From: Nymphaea colorata
Taxonomy: Eukaryota > Streptophyta > Magnoliopsida > Nymphaeales > Nymphaeaceae
DNA: 64,000 nt
Assembly: GCF_008831285.2 (NCBI RefSeq)
Contig: NC_045141.1
Coordinates: forward strand, 21,324,848 to 21,388,847
Direction: 5' to 3'
The translations under genes were made by a program, and so were the position numbers. Positions within the stretch are counted from its first letter, which is position 1. Each line of letters begins with the position of its first letter. Of this stretch, positions 49,744 to 61,772 are shown in pieces. The notes under the pieces are model-generated. The model saw nothing but the letters and a program-made list of their open reading frames with translations. It did no database searches and was not told the origin of the DNA.

Positions 49744-49844
49744 GGGACTTGTGGTCCTAGTTGAGGACGACTTTTTATCCTTAATTAAGTTCTGTTAATT
49801 AACTATGATTATCGTCAGGCAAGTAAAGTAGAAGAAGTATTTCG

Positions 49845-50010
49845 TCTTACCATCCAACAATGTCTCTGATAAGGTGCTTTCATTACGTTTCAACTTGTAT
49901 ATCGGTGCCCCTCTTTTACAATAGAAAAAAGTTGGCGCCCTAGAGATTTGAAATGAAGTCTGATCACCTACCGGCCTTTACCCTGCCTGTTGTGCCAATA
50001 CAATTAGCTC
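49845..50010 (-). mobile_element. SINE-like copy, inverted
   Basis: On the - strand: ATTGGCACAACAGGCAGGGT, AAAGGCCGGTAGGTGATCAG, CATTTCAAATCTCTAGGGCG, GGCACCGATATACAAGTTGA and AACGTAATGAAAGCACC, collinear with the copy at 48773. Confidence 0.62.
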
Positions 50011-51200
50011 TAATTCAAATACATAAAAGAGAAGACTGAGACATTAAGATTTAACAAAGAGTTTAATGAGGGTCCGGGCCTTTAATCTTATTGTTCAAAT
50101 GGCAATATGGCTTCCATGTATTAGCAAAGCATGATTTTAGTTCAACTAGTTCAGGTGGTATCGGTGAAGCACCATAACTCTGATTTCATTCTCCAAATCT
50201 ATATTTAAATTTCTAAGATTTCGACCAAGGCCTTAATTCATTTCTTCACCTTTTTTTCTCCTGAGGAGATGGCGATATATATATATATATATATATAATG
50301 AATTGACTTGGCCTGTTTTAACTTCATTTTTTGCATAAAGTACATCTACATATTATAAAATTGATCTTTTGATTCATTATAAGACCAATATATTACATAT
50401 AACATGTATAATAATATATATTGCATAGATAAAATATAAGTTTTAGTAATATATTAGCTACAATATATATATATATATAGCTGGTAGATGAATAAGGAAC
50501 AATATTAGCCTTTGATCTTTTAACTAGGAGAAAAGAGTGCAAATTAATACTAAATAACAAAAATGCTCTATCACCTTGCTTTCACTGTTTTTCTCTCACT
50601 ACCATGGATATGAAAAACATAAATAAAGGATTAAGATTGTTTTTTTATCTATCTAGCATTTAACTATCTAGTACCTACCAATTTCTCTCTCTCTATCTCT
50701 CTCTCTTTGGTAATGACAATTTCTGGTTTTTCCAATTTTTTTACCAGGTTGAGCACCGACTCACCGATTGAGCCGAGTCAACTCGGCTGGATTTTTCAAT
50801 ATTGTTATAAGTGTCTTTCTTCTTTGGAACTAAACATAAAAATGTTATTTTTATGGCCAAAAAAACTAGGGCCGTGCTTTGAATTAACTTGTATATCATA
50901 TAAATAAGAATACCAAAGTTTTAAATAGGTCTGGAAAGTTAGAGCCCCAGGGATGTGCTTGGCCGATAGAGGGAATTCAAAAAAAAAAAAAAAAGAAATC
51001 CGTCTATTTTCCAAATTTTATGCAGCAGAGCTAAAAAAATTTTTTGCTACTCGAATCATAATTTTAAATAATACATAGTAAAATGACTGAGGGACACCCT
51101 AAATGAATGAGAAATGATCGGGTCTGACTGTGCAAGTAAATGAATTTTTTGGGACTGTGTGGACAATTGCACATAAACCCACCCCTTAATGTATGTATTT
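50011..51200. other. Intergenic, very AT-rich
   Basis: No gene. (TA)n at 50275-50297 and 50465-50480; CT-rich tract at 50680-50707. A degenerate palindrome-family copy at 51153-51175. Confidence 0.5.
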
Positions 51201-51217
51201 ATATTGTCCGGGATATA

Positions 51218-51435
51218 GTAGTGGAGCTACATGTGGGGTGGTGTGGGCATTTGCCCACACAGGCCACCCCACAATTTGTCATGATTCCCAAACAATTTGC
51301 AATCTTGTATACATCACTGATCCTATGAATATAAAAGTGTTTTAATTAGTGTATTTAGCTTATAACATTTTCTAGCTTCGCTCAATAGCGGAGCGACAAT
51401 GTGACAATGTGGGCAACTGCCCACACCAATCCATC
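51218..51435. repeat. Two copies of the TGTGGGC...GCCCACA palindrome family
   Basis: GTGTGGGCATTTGCCCACAC at 51241-51260, preceded by GTAGTGGAGCTACATGTGG. TGTGGGCAACTGCCCACACC at about 51408-51427, preceded by AGCGGAGCGACAATGTG. Both have a GGAG-C-ACATGTG-like lead-in, so the family has a shared left side as well as the core. Confidence 0.75.
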
Positions 51436-51599
51436 AAAAAAAAAATAGATTGCATAAAGCTGGACTTAGGTTTAGGTTCATGTACTTGTGCCCACACCTG
51501 AACCTCGACTCTCCAGAGCCTGAGCCACGGGTTTTAGTTTGGATCTGGGTTTAGTTTTGCCTCACCCGGATCCAAACTACAAGACGCCCTCAGCCCATT

Positions 51600-51800
51600 C
51601 CGTTGCCTCATTTCCAGTTTTCGAAGGGGAAAAAGAGAATGCGAGAGAACGAGAGACAAAAGAGAGGGAGACAGAGAATGAAAGAGTGAGAAAGGGAGCA
51701 CGAGAGAGAGCAGGGCTGCAGGAAGGTGGTCGGAAGAGAAGAGGAGAGAGTCAGAGAGAATCACGTGAGGAAAGAGAAGGACGCAGCAGCAGTGGGTAAA
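51600..51800. repeat. Purine-rich GAGA tract
   Basis: About 170 bases almost entirely G and A on the + strand (GAGAGGGAGACAGAGAATG and the like), ending at a possible donor GG|GTAAAA near 51796. It could be a leader of a + strand transcript that includes the exon-like pieces downstream. Confidence 0.4.
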
Positions 51801-52297
51801 ATCGCTTCAGATTTTTCAATTTTCTCTTTTGATCTTTAATTTTTTTTTTTTTGGATTAATGGTTTGGACGATTATCTTGTCATTGGATAGGTGCTTGTGC
51901 TGTTTTTGTTGTAGTTCGAGGAATCGAATTCCACCAAAAGCAAAATCTAGGTATCCTGATGGTCCAGCTTGCCATTCGAAGCAAGAACCTTTTTAGTTAG
52001 GCCTCTCTACCGCAACGAGTTGTATAATTATCATTTATATACATATGTATTTTGTCTAATACTCTTGCGTTATACTATTTGTTTGCAATATGTTTCCGAA
52101 AACAAACTGGTGCCAAGCCTGGGCAGGTATTTGGATGGTGGAACCTCAGGCTTTCGAACAAAAATTTCCCTGGAAAAATGGAGTTGCTTTCTAATTGAAA
52201 TAACCGAGTTACTTTCTAATTGATTTAGCTGCTTCTCTGCTTTTATTTTTTGCTTTTTACTGTATTATGAATTTAACACGCTAAATAATTATGTTAG

Positions 52298-52398
52298 ATC
52301 CTTTTGAACTTAAAGCATTCGTCTGGAAGCCTTCTGAATGCAAATCAATTCTGTATTATCTTCTTGACACCAGAACATTCACCAGAGAGCTTTGGAGG
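52298..52398 (+). pseudogene. Exon-like fragment 1, family not recognised
   Basis: Bounded by TTATGTTAG and AGG|GTGAGC. Reads (D)PFELKAFVWKPSECKSIL then YYLLDTRTFTRELWR in one frame. Good splice signals and natural composition. It lies 1.2 kb before fragment 2 and may belong to the same gene, but the phases do not join directly. Confidence 0.4.
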
Positions 52399-53572
52399 GT
52401 GAGCTTGTCACATCCTCTATTCTTAAGTTGTTTTCTTTATGCCATTTCCAGATGGTGCATGAAGCTACTACTGGATGCTACCTCAGATATCCAATGTCAT
52501 CAGTTAAAACCTACGCTTTTAGCTCCTGTGCACATTTTTTTCATGCCCATGATCTAGGGATATGAAGAGGTGATTTTGTTTGGCATATAAACATTCAATA
52601 AAGTTTTGGCATTTGATGGAGCAATTTAAAGGAATTGTCTACCTGGAGAAATGTGGTACAAATGTCTACAATTCTTTTGTGAATTTCCATTGATCTCTGA
52701 AGTCCAGATTCTGTTGAGTGCTGTCAAATTCTGCCATTCCAAGATCAGATTAATTAATGATGCCTTCAGTAGGGCAGGGCACAGTTATATATATATATAT
52801 ATAACTGTTTACAAAAATCAGATGACAATATGCTATATTATTATCTTATGGCGCAGGGCACAGCTTGTGACTCTTATTTTCACCTATGAGTTACTAAACA
52901 TTAAAAAGAGGCAAAAGAAATAGCAGTTAGCATGTAAAATATACTTTATAAAATATAGCATTTCCTATGTGCTAGAGCCCTACAGAGTAATCAACATAGT
53001 ATTCGTCAATTGCTATTATTATTAATAACCACAATTTTTTGTGGTAACATGGAATGTTGATAGCATGGATGACAATGTTTGGTAATTTTCCATAGTTTCT
53101 GGTGCATGGAGTTGATGGTATGGCATGCTATGTTTGCTTTGTGGTCCATTTAACATTTTTCTTCCCTTTGACGAAGATTTTCTGATTTATCGCCTTAAAT
53201 GTTTTATACTTATGCTATGTGCGTCTGGAACTACTTAAATTTTGCAGAAATTAATTATGATGACTTATACTTTTGTTATTGAGGGGCAAGGCCTTTGCTC
53301 ATAAAAAGGTCTTCTGTCCTTAAATCTGTTGTTATTTCCTAGAATGTATCATTTGGTATCCTTTGTATTTCATGTCCATTTTCATGCTAAAAGGATGAGA
53401 TATTTCATGTCATTTCTTAGATTCTCAACTGAAATATCAGGCACATAACTCCTAGGCAATCCACAGCATGACTTGTATATATGTTGATGTGTGTAAACCT
53501 GGACGAGAAAACATTATTTTTCATTCTTCACGTCATTCATGCATATTCGGATGATTCTTTTAGTTGAACAGT
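52399..53572. other. Sequence between the two exon-like pieces
   Basis: AT-rich, no open frame that I can support, (TA)n at 52787-52802. It would be intron if the two fragments belong together. Confidence 0.35.
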
Positions 53573-53742
53573 CCTCCCTCCTGCATTGGCATTGATGTTT
53601 ATGAACCAGCCAGCTGATGTTTTGGGAATTCTTCTCAGGTATGTGCCTGAGGATGTTGCAATAAACTGGTCAGCTCAGTTTGTGCAGTTGGATCCAAGAG
53701 TTTCAGGCACATTGTTTTCAACTTCACCATTTGTATTTGACC
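53573..53742 (+). pseudogene. Exon-like fragment 2, family not recognised
   Basis: Follows an acceptor-like GTTGAACAG and ends CTG|GTAAAT. Reads ALALMFMNQPADVLGILLRY then VPEDVAINWSAQFVQLDPRV and SGTLFSTSPFVFDL. It looks like genuine helical protein. Further exons were not found before the ALG14 gene starts 1 kb later, so this may be a truncated neighbour or a non-ALG14 gene fragment. Confidence 0.4.
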
Positions 53743-54139
53743 TGGTAAATTATTACTGGACCTCTCTTCTTTCTGCTAAATTATATAATTTGAATTTTAT
53801 ACCGATTTTAGTAGGTGCAGTTCCAATTTTACAAAGTAACAGGTTTGACTTTGTGGAAAAGCACTTTAACTGGTTGGTTCATCATATTGTAGTCCCTTCT
53901 CGTATTTTGTTAGAAATCTTGTTTTACTTTCCCCGTTAATTAGAATGAAATTGAAGGGAGACCCTACATTGTGATTGTGAAATATCATTGAACATGTGGA
54001 GAACTTCATTTGTTGCTGAAAAAAAATTATCTGCCCCCAAATCCAAACAGTTAGTATTTTTCCTGGTTAAAAAATGAGTACTAATGCAAACAAGGTCATA
54101 ATTTCTCCCTCTCAAAAATCCCCCCCTTCCATGGTGTCT

Positions 54140-54415
54140 GGGCATGCATGGGGCATCAGTCTTCCTGTCCACATTGAGGATTAAGGCATTGTGCTGGCCA
54201 GGAGAAAATAATAATATGAAACAGCACATATAGGTCCTGGTGCATGGGCACATGTGGGGCATCAGTCTTCCTGTCCACATTGACGATTAAGGCATTGTGC
54301 TGGCCAGGAGAAAATTAATAATATAAAACAGCACATGTAGGTCCCGGTGCATGGGCACACATGGGGCATCAGTCTTCCTATCCACATTGAGGATTAAGGT
54401 ATTGTGCTGGCCAGA
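54140..54415. repeat. Tandem repeat, 106-107 bp period, about 2.6 copies
   Basis: GGGGCATCAGTCTTCCTGTC recurs at about 54150, 54256 and 54363. Units share GGATTAAGGCATTGTGCTGG and AAACAGCACAT. It lies about 0.3-0.6 kb before the ALG14 start codon. Confidence 0.93.
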
Positions 54416-54721
54416 CTGCTTTGTGTGTGTGTGCAGGTTATGGTGCTGGGATTTTGTGAATTTTGATTTTGGTGTTTGGTTATGATAGGTAGGATCATCG
54501 GGCATCCAGCTTTACTCCCTACTTGAGATGTCTGGTTGATCATATGCTCTCATATGATAAGCATTATTTATATCTTATATATTTGTTTCATAACTTTTCT
54601 TTTCACTTATTTCATGCTTGACTGCTTGTGTACAACTTGGTTTAGATTTCTCAATCCACCAGTTAGTATCCAGCATATTTAGAGAAAAGTGAAGGAAGAA
54701 GGAGAGGAAAAGAGGGTCATA

Positions 54722-57307
54722 ATGGCCCTGATTGGTGTTGCTGCTTCCATCCTTCTTCTTCTTATCTTCATCAGGATCATGTTTGTATTCCTTAGTACAG
54801 GGAAACCAGTCCGCAATTTGTGTTCTTCAAAGCCAGTCAGCACCCTTATCATCCTTGGCTCTGGTATTCTCTATTAGCCATTACTGCCACCACCTTCACC
54901 TCCAACCTTTTTGTTCTTCCGCTGCTCAGTTCATAATTAGTATTTATTTTCTTTGGAGTTTGCAGGAGGCCACACAGCTGAGATGATGAATCTCCTCTGT
55001 GTCCTTGAAATTGATAAATTTTCCCCTCGATCATACATTGCAGCTGCCACTGATAATATGAGCTTGCAGAAAGCCAAGGTGTTTGAACAATCTTTAGCTC
55101 ATGGTGTAAGTCAATCAACATAATTTTTCTTCAGAGACCACCTTTTTCTGATTAATAAATTAAGCATTTTGGTTATGTTTTCTTTGCACATTACTGGGAA
55201 AATTTTAATTTTGTGTAGTGGATTTTTTTTTTCTTTGATTGTTGAACATGTCTAAGTTCATGCAAATATTCATTGTGTACTGCAAATCTTGTGTAATTGT
55301 GATCAAGGCACCTACTGCAAGTTTGGGTTGCAATAGAAGTTCCTGAATTTGTTCCTGCTTTTTGTGCAACCTTCACTGCAGACATGCCAGGTTACCTCTC
55401 TTTTGCTACTGATGCCACCAACCTTGTTTCCATGCATATAGAGTTTTTAGTTTATGGTTGTGACCCCATTCTTAGATTGAAAGCTCCACTCGTGTATTTA
55501 GGTTCTGGTGGCAGATATAAGATTGTTAGGTACTTGTTTACTGCAGTGTATGTAGTTTGGATTATGGTCATTGTTCAAGATTATGCAGCATGAAGAATAG
55601 TCATGTCATTTTGTGTTTTTCTTTTATACTATCACTCTTTTTCAGATGGCTGTCATTACAGTAGTAATGGATTCGATAGGATCTGCCAAGTACAAAGAGT
55701 GATGTGGTTGGACATGACAAACCCAGTATTGTAGTAGCCCGATTTGCAAACGCCATTTGTCATGTTTTTCCACTTGCAGAGGTTTAGTCCTTAGTACCGT
55801 TTAAGAAAAAATCAATTCCTCCACTTGGCACCGCTTTCTCATGCATGTCTCTTAGTTCATTTTTTTTCTGCCATTTGTTTCATGAAAGCTGTTGAGTTTA
55901 ACAATTTTTCTTCGTTGATTCACTAATAGCTTGTCATGGTTTGAAACTTTGAACATTGGTTTGAAAATGTGGTGTTAGTAAGTTGATTCTGTAATGCATC
56001 TATTCCTAGTTTGAAGTCGGGCTTGTAAATCATCCCAATTGGGAAGTAAGTCAATGACCCTGTCAACTTGCTGTGGAGATGTCCCATTTGCAGCTTTAAG
56101 CACCTTCTTTAATATGTTTTGTAGAGTCTCAGATAAACCTTTTCTGCTTGTATTTGGATAATTGTATTCATATCCATGTGCAATTTCAATGTATGAATCT
56201 TTTTTGGAGTATGTAACAATTGAATTTTGCTCATGCTTAGCAAATATTTGAGCTGGGTCAAGCTAGAGCCAAGCTACCAAACCAATGTTGAACAACCTGG
56301 CACAGGTATAGGTTGGCCTAGTATGGCTGGTCTCTTACCTAGCAGATATAGTACAGTAAGAATTTTTTTACAGCTAAATTTTTACACAAGTGTGACAGGG
56401 AGTACCAATTTCTTCGAAGGCAGGCCAATAATCTATGTTATGCGAGTGTTTCAGTTTTTTCTGTTAATTTTCCCTTCTTAAAGGGGGTTTGGGCACCTTA
56501 TTCCAAATATTTTCTGCTTTCCATTTTCTAGATGTTCAGTTGTAATTTTTCTTCTAGGAGTCTTAATCTTATTTTGTAGATTTTGGTATTAAGTTATTAA
56601 CTTGTCCTTTTAGCGCAATCATCCAATGGACAGAAATTCTGGCACAATTCTAGTTCTCTGGGAAAGTTCTGACATGGTGGTTGTTTGTTTAGGCAAGTGC
56701 AGGGAACACAAGCAGGACTGCTAAGTTCATGCAGATTTATCGCAGTCGTGAAGTTGGACAATCATATGTGACTTCTGTTGGAACAACACTCGTTGCCATG
56801 GTTCATGCTTTATGGTTAATATTGAAAATCAGGCCTACAGTGGTATCTCTTTCAAGTTCTTTTCCTCTAGTCTTTGTGATGTTACTCTAGTTAATTTCTC
56901 ACTTCCATGACCCTGTCTTGTCTAGGTACTGTGTAATGGTCCAGGAACCTGTGTCCCTCTCTGTGTAGCTGCATTTCTTGTTAAGGTGCTTAGAATATCT
57001 GTTTCTTGAGTCTCTCTCTCTCTCAGACGCAAAATAAAACAACACATTTTACGTTAATATTTTTTAGTCAATTTGGTATCGGGTATCACTTTTAAGTTTC
57101 AGGTGCTTTTTTTCTATTTGACCTCTGCAGGTAGTTGGCATTAGATGGTCCTTCATTTTCTACGTTGAGAGTATAGCAAGAGTGAAGAAGCTCTCTCTGA
57201 GTGGTCTCATGTTGTACAAACTACATTTGGCTGATCAATTCTTCGTCCAGTGGCCAAAACTACAGAAGGCCTATCCCAGAGCTCAGTATGTTGGTTGTCT
57301 CATGTAA
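54722..57307 (+). CDS. ALG14: ALG14, UDP-GlcNAc transferase membrane subunit
   Basis: Membrane anchor that recruits catalytic ALG13 to the cytosolic face of the ER; the complex adds the second GlcNAc to dolichol-PP-GlcNAc in N-glycan precursor synthesis. Exons 54722-54863, 54966-55105, 56693-56842, 56926-56985 and 57131-57307 are in consistent phase and give 222 residues, the usual size. One N-terminal membrane helix (about 4-24, ILLLLIFIRIMFVFL). GSGGHTAEM (46-54) is the family's glycine-rich loop. KFMQIYRSREVGQSYVTSV precedes the helix TTLVAMVHALWLILKIRP. NGPGTC is at 148-153, YVESIARVKKLSLSG at about 175-189, and the C-terminus is FFVQWPKLQKAYPRAQYVG. The start chosen is the first ATG giving the anchor helix; the GTG-led extension upstream is not used in plants. 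No damage seen. Confidence 0.95.
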
Positions 57308-57445
57308 TCCATCGGCATTTATCTTTTCAGGATGCCTTTTATACGGCCATACCACATTGTTAATTTGTTGTCAAGTAAATGCTGTTTAATCATTTAAATA
57401 CAAGCTAAATCAAGGAGTCACAATGTGTTTGTGCACGTACATGTA

Positions 57446-57806
57446 CTAGTGAATGGCACTAGCAGGAACTAAGGTGGTGCCCTTTTTCCCTTTCCAGAAA
57501 GGCAAGCGAGGTCGGACGTGGTCTCCTACCAGTTTGTTGCTAACAAAAAAACTTAACAGAGAAGGCTTCGTAAATATATAGAACTGTATCTGGAAGGCTT
57601 CAATCTGGAGGCTTATCCTTCCATTGTTTATCGCCCTGCCTGATGCCATCAAGGCCAGTCGAGCGGCCAAGTATGGAGATGATAATGCCAACAAAGACAT
57701 CCACGTAGCTTGGCTGTTTAACCTGAGGCCCTTCAACTGGGAAAAGTTGAAAGCGTGGATTTTCAAGTTGAAGGGCGGATTGCCAGTGTGCATCTCTATT
57801 GCATAA
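57446..57806. other. Ambiguous open frames after ALG14
   Basis: Both strands stay open here: - strand 163 codons (57446-57937), + strand 60 codons (57624-57806, ending SISIA-like CISIA). Neither shows a domain I know. They cover the ALG14 3' flank and may be chance or an old gene remnant. Confidence 0.2.
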
Positions 57807-60472
57807 CTGTGAAAGGTCTGCCTAAGGCAGCTTTTTAATGTGAAAAAGAAATCGGGAATGATAACAGTAAAAGTTTTCTTAAAGCCCAATGACGACACGA
57901 TGGATATGGCTTTTCCTTGAATCAAGTTACAGCCCATATATTATGTTGCCTGAGTTTTCTCTCGGTATTCTCTTCATAGGAATCGTTGATCATTTGAGAT
58001 ATTCTTTCTGGCTTTCAGATTTGCTGTTGTGTAAAACTTGTTCCTCCTGTGCCCACCAAATGCCCAGCTTCATACTGGCAGCAAGGCTCTTGCTTTTAAA
58101 GTTTCAACTTGCGTTGCCCAAAGTTAATTTGACAACTTTCTTATGTTTGCGGTAACCAGACCTTAAATTTTCATTTATATAGGGACCCCTCTCATTCCTT
58201 ATTCCCGTTGCTTTTTTATAAGTTCAAACTTGTAACGCCCACTGGATCTTTCTTATGTTTCCAGAATCAGACGAGAATTTCACTTGGGTAGAGGGGCTCC
58301 ATCATCCCTTATTCTCATGACGTTAAGTTTGCACCGTCGAAAAATCACGCTTGCTCACTGGTTCAGATAAATCAGTATGCAGTAAAGGGTTAATCAGGGT
58401 TGTTTTCTTTCAACCTTTAAATCTTCTTTTTTGGCAAAATGGTTTTCTGTCTGAACTTTTTACAATGGCATATGTTGGAAAATTATGTGAAAACCGACAT
58501 AGAGGTCAGGTCACAGTGATTTGAAAAACTATCTAAATGGACCATAATGGATTCACCTGTATGTCTGATTTCATTGAAATATACGAAGAAACAAGCTATG
58601 ATTGCGCCAACTAGAAATTGACGCTTTTCATGGGCAAACGTTGAGAAAATAAAAAAACATGAGTACGCTCGCCTTCAACGAGAAATTGTTGCTGTCCTTG
58701 ACCTAACATTGCTAAAACAATCTTGGGTAATCTTGGGTGGAAAGAAATATAAAAATATATAATGCAAATGGAAAAGAAGGAAGGTTTAGACAACTAGGCA
58801 TGGCCGTCTCTGAACAGAAAGTGGAGCTGTATGTATATCTTGCTGTTGGAATAAAAAAGGTTAGGGGGCCTTTCCCCCGCAGGGTTGGGGCGGAAACAAA
58901 AGATGTAACGGCAAGAAACATCTCTTTAAATAGTGATATTTGTACTTGAAAACATTTGATTTTGTTTGGCAGCAAATCGGACTCAGAGAAGCATTATAAT
59001 ATGTTCAAGAAATGAGCAATAATAGCCATTAAACCGTACATTGTATATGATTTTGCTCCATATCGTCTTCCGCAGTAGCCTGACCTGTGTCTAGCTGCCT
59101 CTGAGCCATCCGATCTACAGTACATTAGATAGTCTTCCTCTTTTGCTCCTGCATGTAGTAAAAAATATAAGTGGTTCTCAAGCCTTGGACTAAAGACTCT
59201 GGTGCTTGATATATGAAATATTTTAAGGCTGGGGCCACCACTAATAATATTAATAGGCTTGCTCATAAAACCATAAAATACTTGCTACCCATAAAATATA
59301 TTTTGGGCTGTAGCTGGCTTACGCTAGCAAGCTTTTAAAGTTGGAAAAAAAGAGAGAAGGGCAAGCAGAGATCCTATAAAAGCTGTTTTCATGACCATGT
59401 GTGCAAGGGCTAAAAAATGTAAAGTTTCGTGTTGTTTGCTCAAATTTAAAGATATTGATGTAGTGTATATGGTTAATTTGGTAGGGAGTAGACACCCTTT
59501 TTGATAATATCTCAAAAATTCAACAACCGCAAGAACATGACAGTTTTGTGGCAGAAGGAAATGTATCATATGCACTCTGACATACTGTAGCTGGACGTTC
59601 AGGTCGTGTCTTTTTCGTGAATGAACTCCAAAAGTGCAATCGCCATGTTTAAAAACCTCTGAATAGAAAATGTTATCACGCTTTTCGATGTATGGACCTT
59701 ATCTTAAGAAGGTTTAGGCATCAACGTTCTGATCCCTTTCGGCTTATCCTCATTTATGGACTGGAAAAAATACAACTTTTTCTGTCCTGAGGATTTCAAA
59801 ACATGGTTATCACATCCTTGCTTATAATTTTATCTGTCCTGAGGATTTCAAAACATGGTGATCACATCCTTGTTTCTTGTAGAAAGCTCCTGTAGGTGAT
59901 ATAGTTGAGCTACAATACATGGTGTTTAGGCATACAGAGATACTTCTCTTTGAAAAGATCAGGTATACAATAACACTTCCCTTTGAAAAGCATCAGGAAT
60001 GGTAACTAGGCCTGCAGCAGAGAGATTTCAAAGGCGGCTTCCCAACTTGCAAGTTATGGAGAAGTTCTACCTGACCATTCTTTTTGCAAAGTCGCAGCCA
60101 GGCTTCAATACGTCAACATTAATGAACGGAGTTAGAATAGGGACCTTATCCCATCCTTCTCTCTCTTGTGCAAAGCATTCGCATGGAGTGATGCATTGTG
60201 CTGCCAAACAAACAAAGATGCTGACTGCATTACTTAATTGCCACAAGCTGACGATGGTGGCGGTCTAATTGCTACTCTTAGGTAGTTGTGTCAGGCTTTT
60301 TTCTTCCTTGTTTGAAAAATGGTTTAAAAAACTGGTGGTCATGGTTTAGTAGCTAGCTTTTTCCACAATTTGTGAAGAACCTTCAGAGGCTACAAAGCTC
60401 ACTACAACTCTTCTCTCTTGAAAAGACTTGCGCTTCCCTGCCCGTTCATCTGTTCTCTTTTACATCCCTCCG
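57807..60472. other. Intergenic, ALG14 to purine permease
   Basis: No gene supported. A 52-bp-period direct repeat at 59780-59875 (TCTGTCCTGAGGATTTCAAA, then ACATGGTNATCACATCCTTG) in two copies. Two CTTTGAAAAG-A/CATCAGG units follow at 59948-59997. The right end should contain the permease promoter; no clear TATA box seen. Confidence 0.5.
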
Positions 60473-61772
60473 ATGGCTGCGGTGAAAGAATCTGAGATGC
60501 AAATCAGAGGTTAGTATCTGCAACAAAAGTAAGCTCCTTGCACTGGCAGCAAGGAAGAAAAGAACTCTTTAGCTTGAATCTTTCGTCATCTTCTTTTATT
60601 CCTTGACTGGTTGTCATCAGTGTTTTCCTCTGTTGCCAGTTCAAAGCCACAAAGAAGGTGAACTGGAGAATGGTGATCCTCATCAAGCTCAAGCAACTTT
60701 GTCCATCCATGGCAGCCGACTGCGGTACAGCCGCTTCTGGTGGCTCTCCGTTGCCTTTAATATTCTGATGGTCATTTTTGGTCAGTCTGCAGCGACGATA
60801 TTGGGCAAGCTGTATTTCGCAAAGGGTGGGAAGAGCAAATGGCTGGCCACCCTTGTCCAAACTGCTGCCTTCCCAGTTCTGATCCCTTTCATTTTCTTCT
60901 CTTCTAAAATCAAATTGTCCAATGGCATCGCGACTGTCAATACCCACAGGACCCCGATTTCCACCACGATTGCTGTCTACCTCATTCTTGGCATCATGAT
61001 TGCTGGGGACAACATGATGTACACATACGGTGCAGCTTACCTCCCAGCCTCCACTTTTTCACTCATATGTGCAACTCAATTGGCATTCAATTGCGTCTTC
61101 TCTTTCTTTCTCAATTCACAGCATCTCACTCCCTTCATCTTGAATTCTGTCCTGCTACTGATTCTCAGCTCAATACTCTTAGCCTTCCAATCGGGCAATG
61201 GGCAGTCTACAGATACAACTTCTCAATACTCCACAGGAATTATATTCAACCTTTGTGCCTCCGCCCTCTTCGCCCTCATCTTGTCTCTAATGCAATTCTC
61301 TTTTCAAAAAATCTTCAAGAAGGAGACGTTCTCTGCAGTTTTAGACATGCAGATCTACACATCATTGGTGGCGTCCATGGCCTGCGTGATCGGGCTGTTT
61401 GCAAGTGGAGAATGGGGTGCTCTTGCCGAAGAGTCTGGAGAGTTCAAACTCGGCCGGACTTCATACATATTGGTTAACCTGTTGAACGCAATCAGTTGGC
61501 AGATTTGCTTTGTGGGCACAGTGGGCCTGGTATTCACCGTGTCTTCCCTGTTCTCCAACGCAATCAGTACCCTGGCTTTGCCTTTGATACCCGTCTTGTC
61601 TGTTTTCATTCTCCATGACAAGATTACTGCAACAAAAATTGTGGCTCTGATATTGAGCCTGTGGGGGTGCCTCTCCTTTGTTTATCAACAGTATCTGGAA
61701 GCTGGTGGTACCCCCCTATCTTGGTCTTTCTCCGCGAGCAAGAGAAAAAGGTCTGGCACCACAGATTCGTAA
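60473..61772 (+). CDS. Purine permease (PUP family) transporter
   Basis: Plasma-membrane or endomembrane proton symporter of the drug/metabolite transporter superfamily; family members move adenine, cytokinins, or other purine-like compounds. Exons 60473-60509 and 60640-61772 (GT-AG, phase 1) give 389 residues. A hydrophilic N-terminus precedes about ten hydrophobic helices. The first, FWWLSVAFNILMVIFGQSAA, is followed by TILGKLYFAKGGKSKWLATL, the PUP signature, and then GDNMMYTYGAAYLPASTFSL and CATQLAFNCVFSFFLN. A basic tail (SASKRKRS) ends the protein. No gap or frameshift. The short 12-codon first exon before a 130-base intron is common in PUP genes; using the ATG within the long ORF (60603) instead would give a slightly different N-terminus. 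Substrate cannot be deduced. Confidence 0.95.

Noticed and set aside
51539..51799. 86-codon Arg/Glu-rich frame
   Set aside because: Translation of a GAGA tract; composition is forced by the repeat.
54689..54721. N-terminal extension of ALG14 from an upstream GTG
   Set aside because: Plant genes start at ATG; the first in-frame ATG (54722) gives the expected N-terminal membrane helix and family length.
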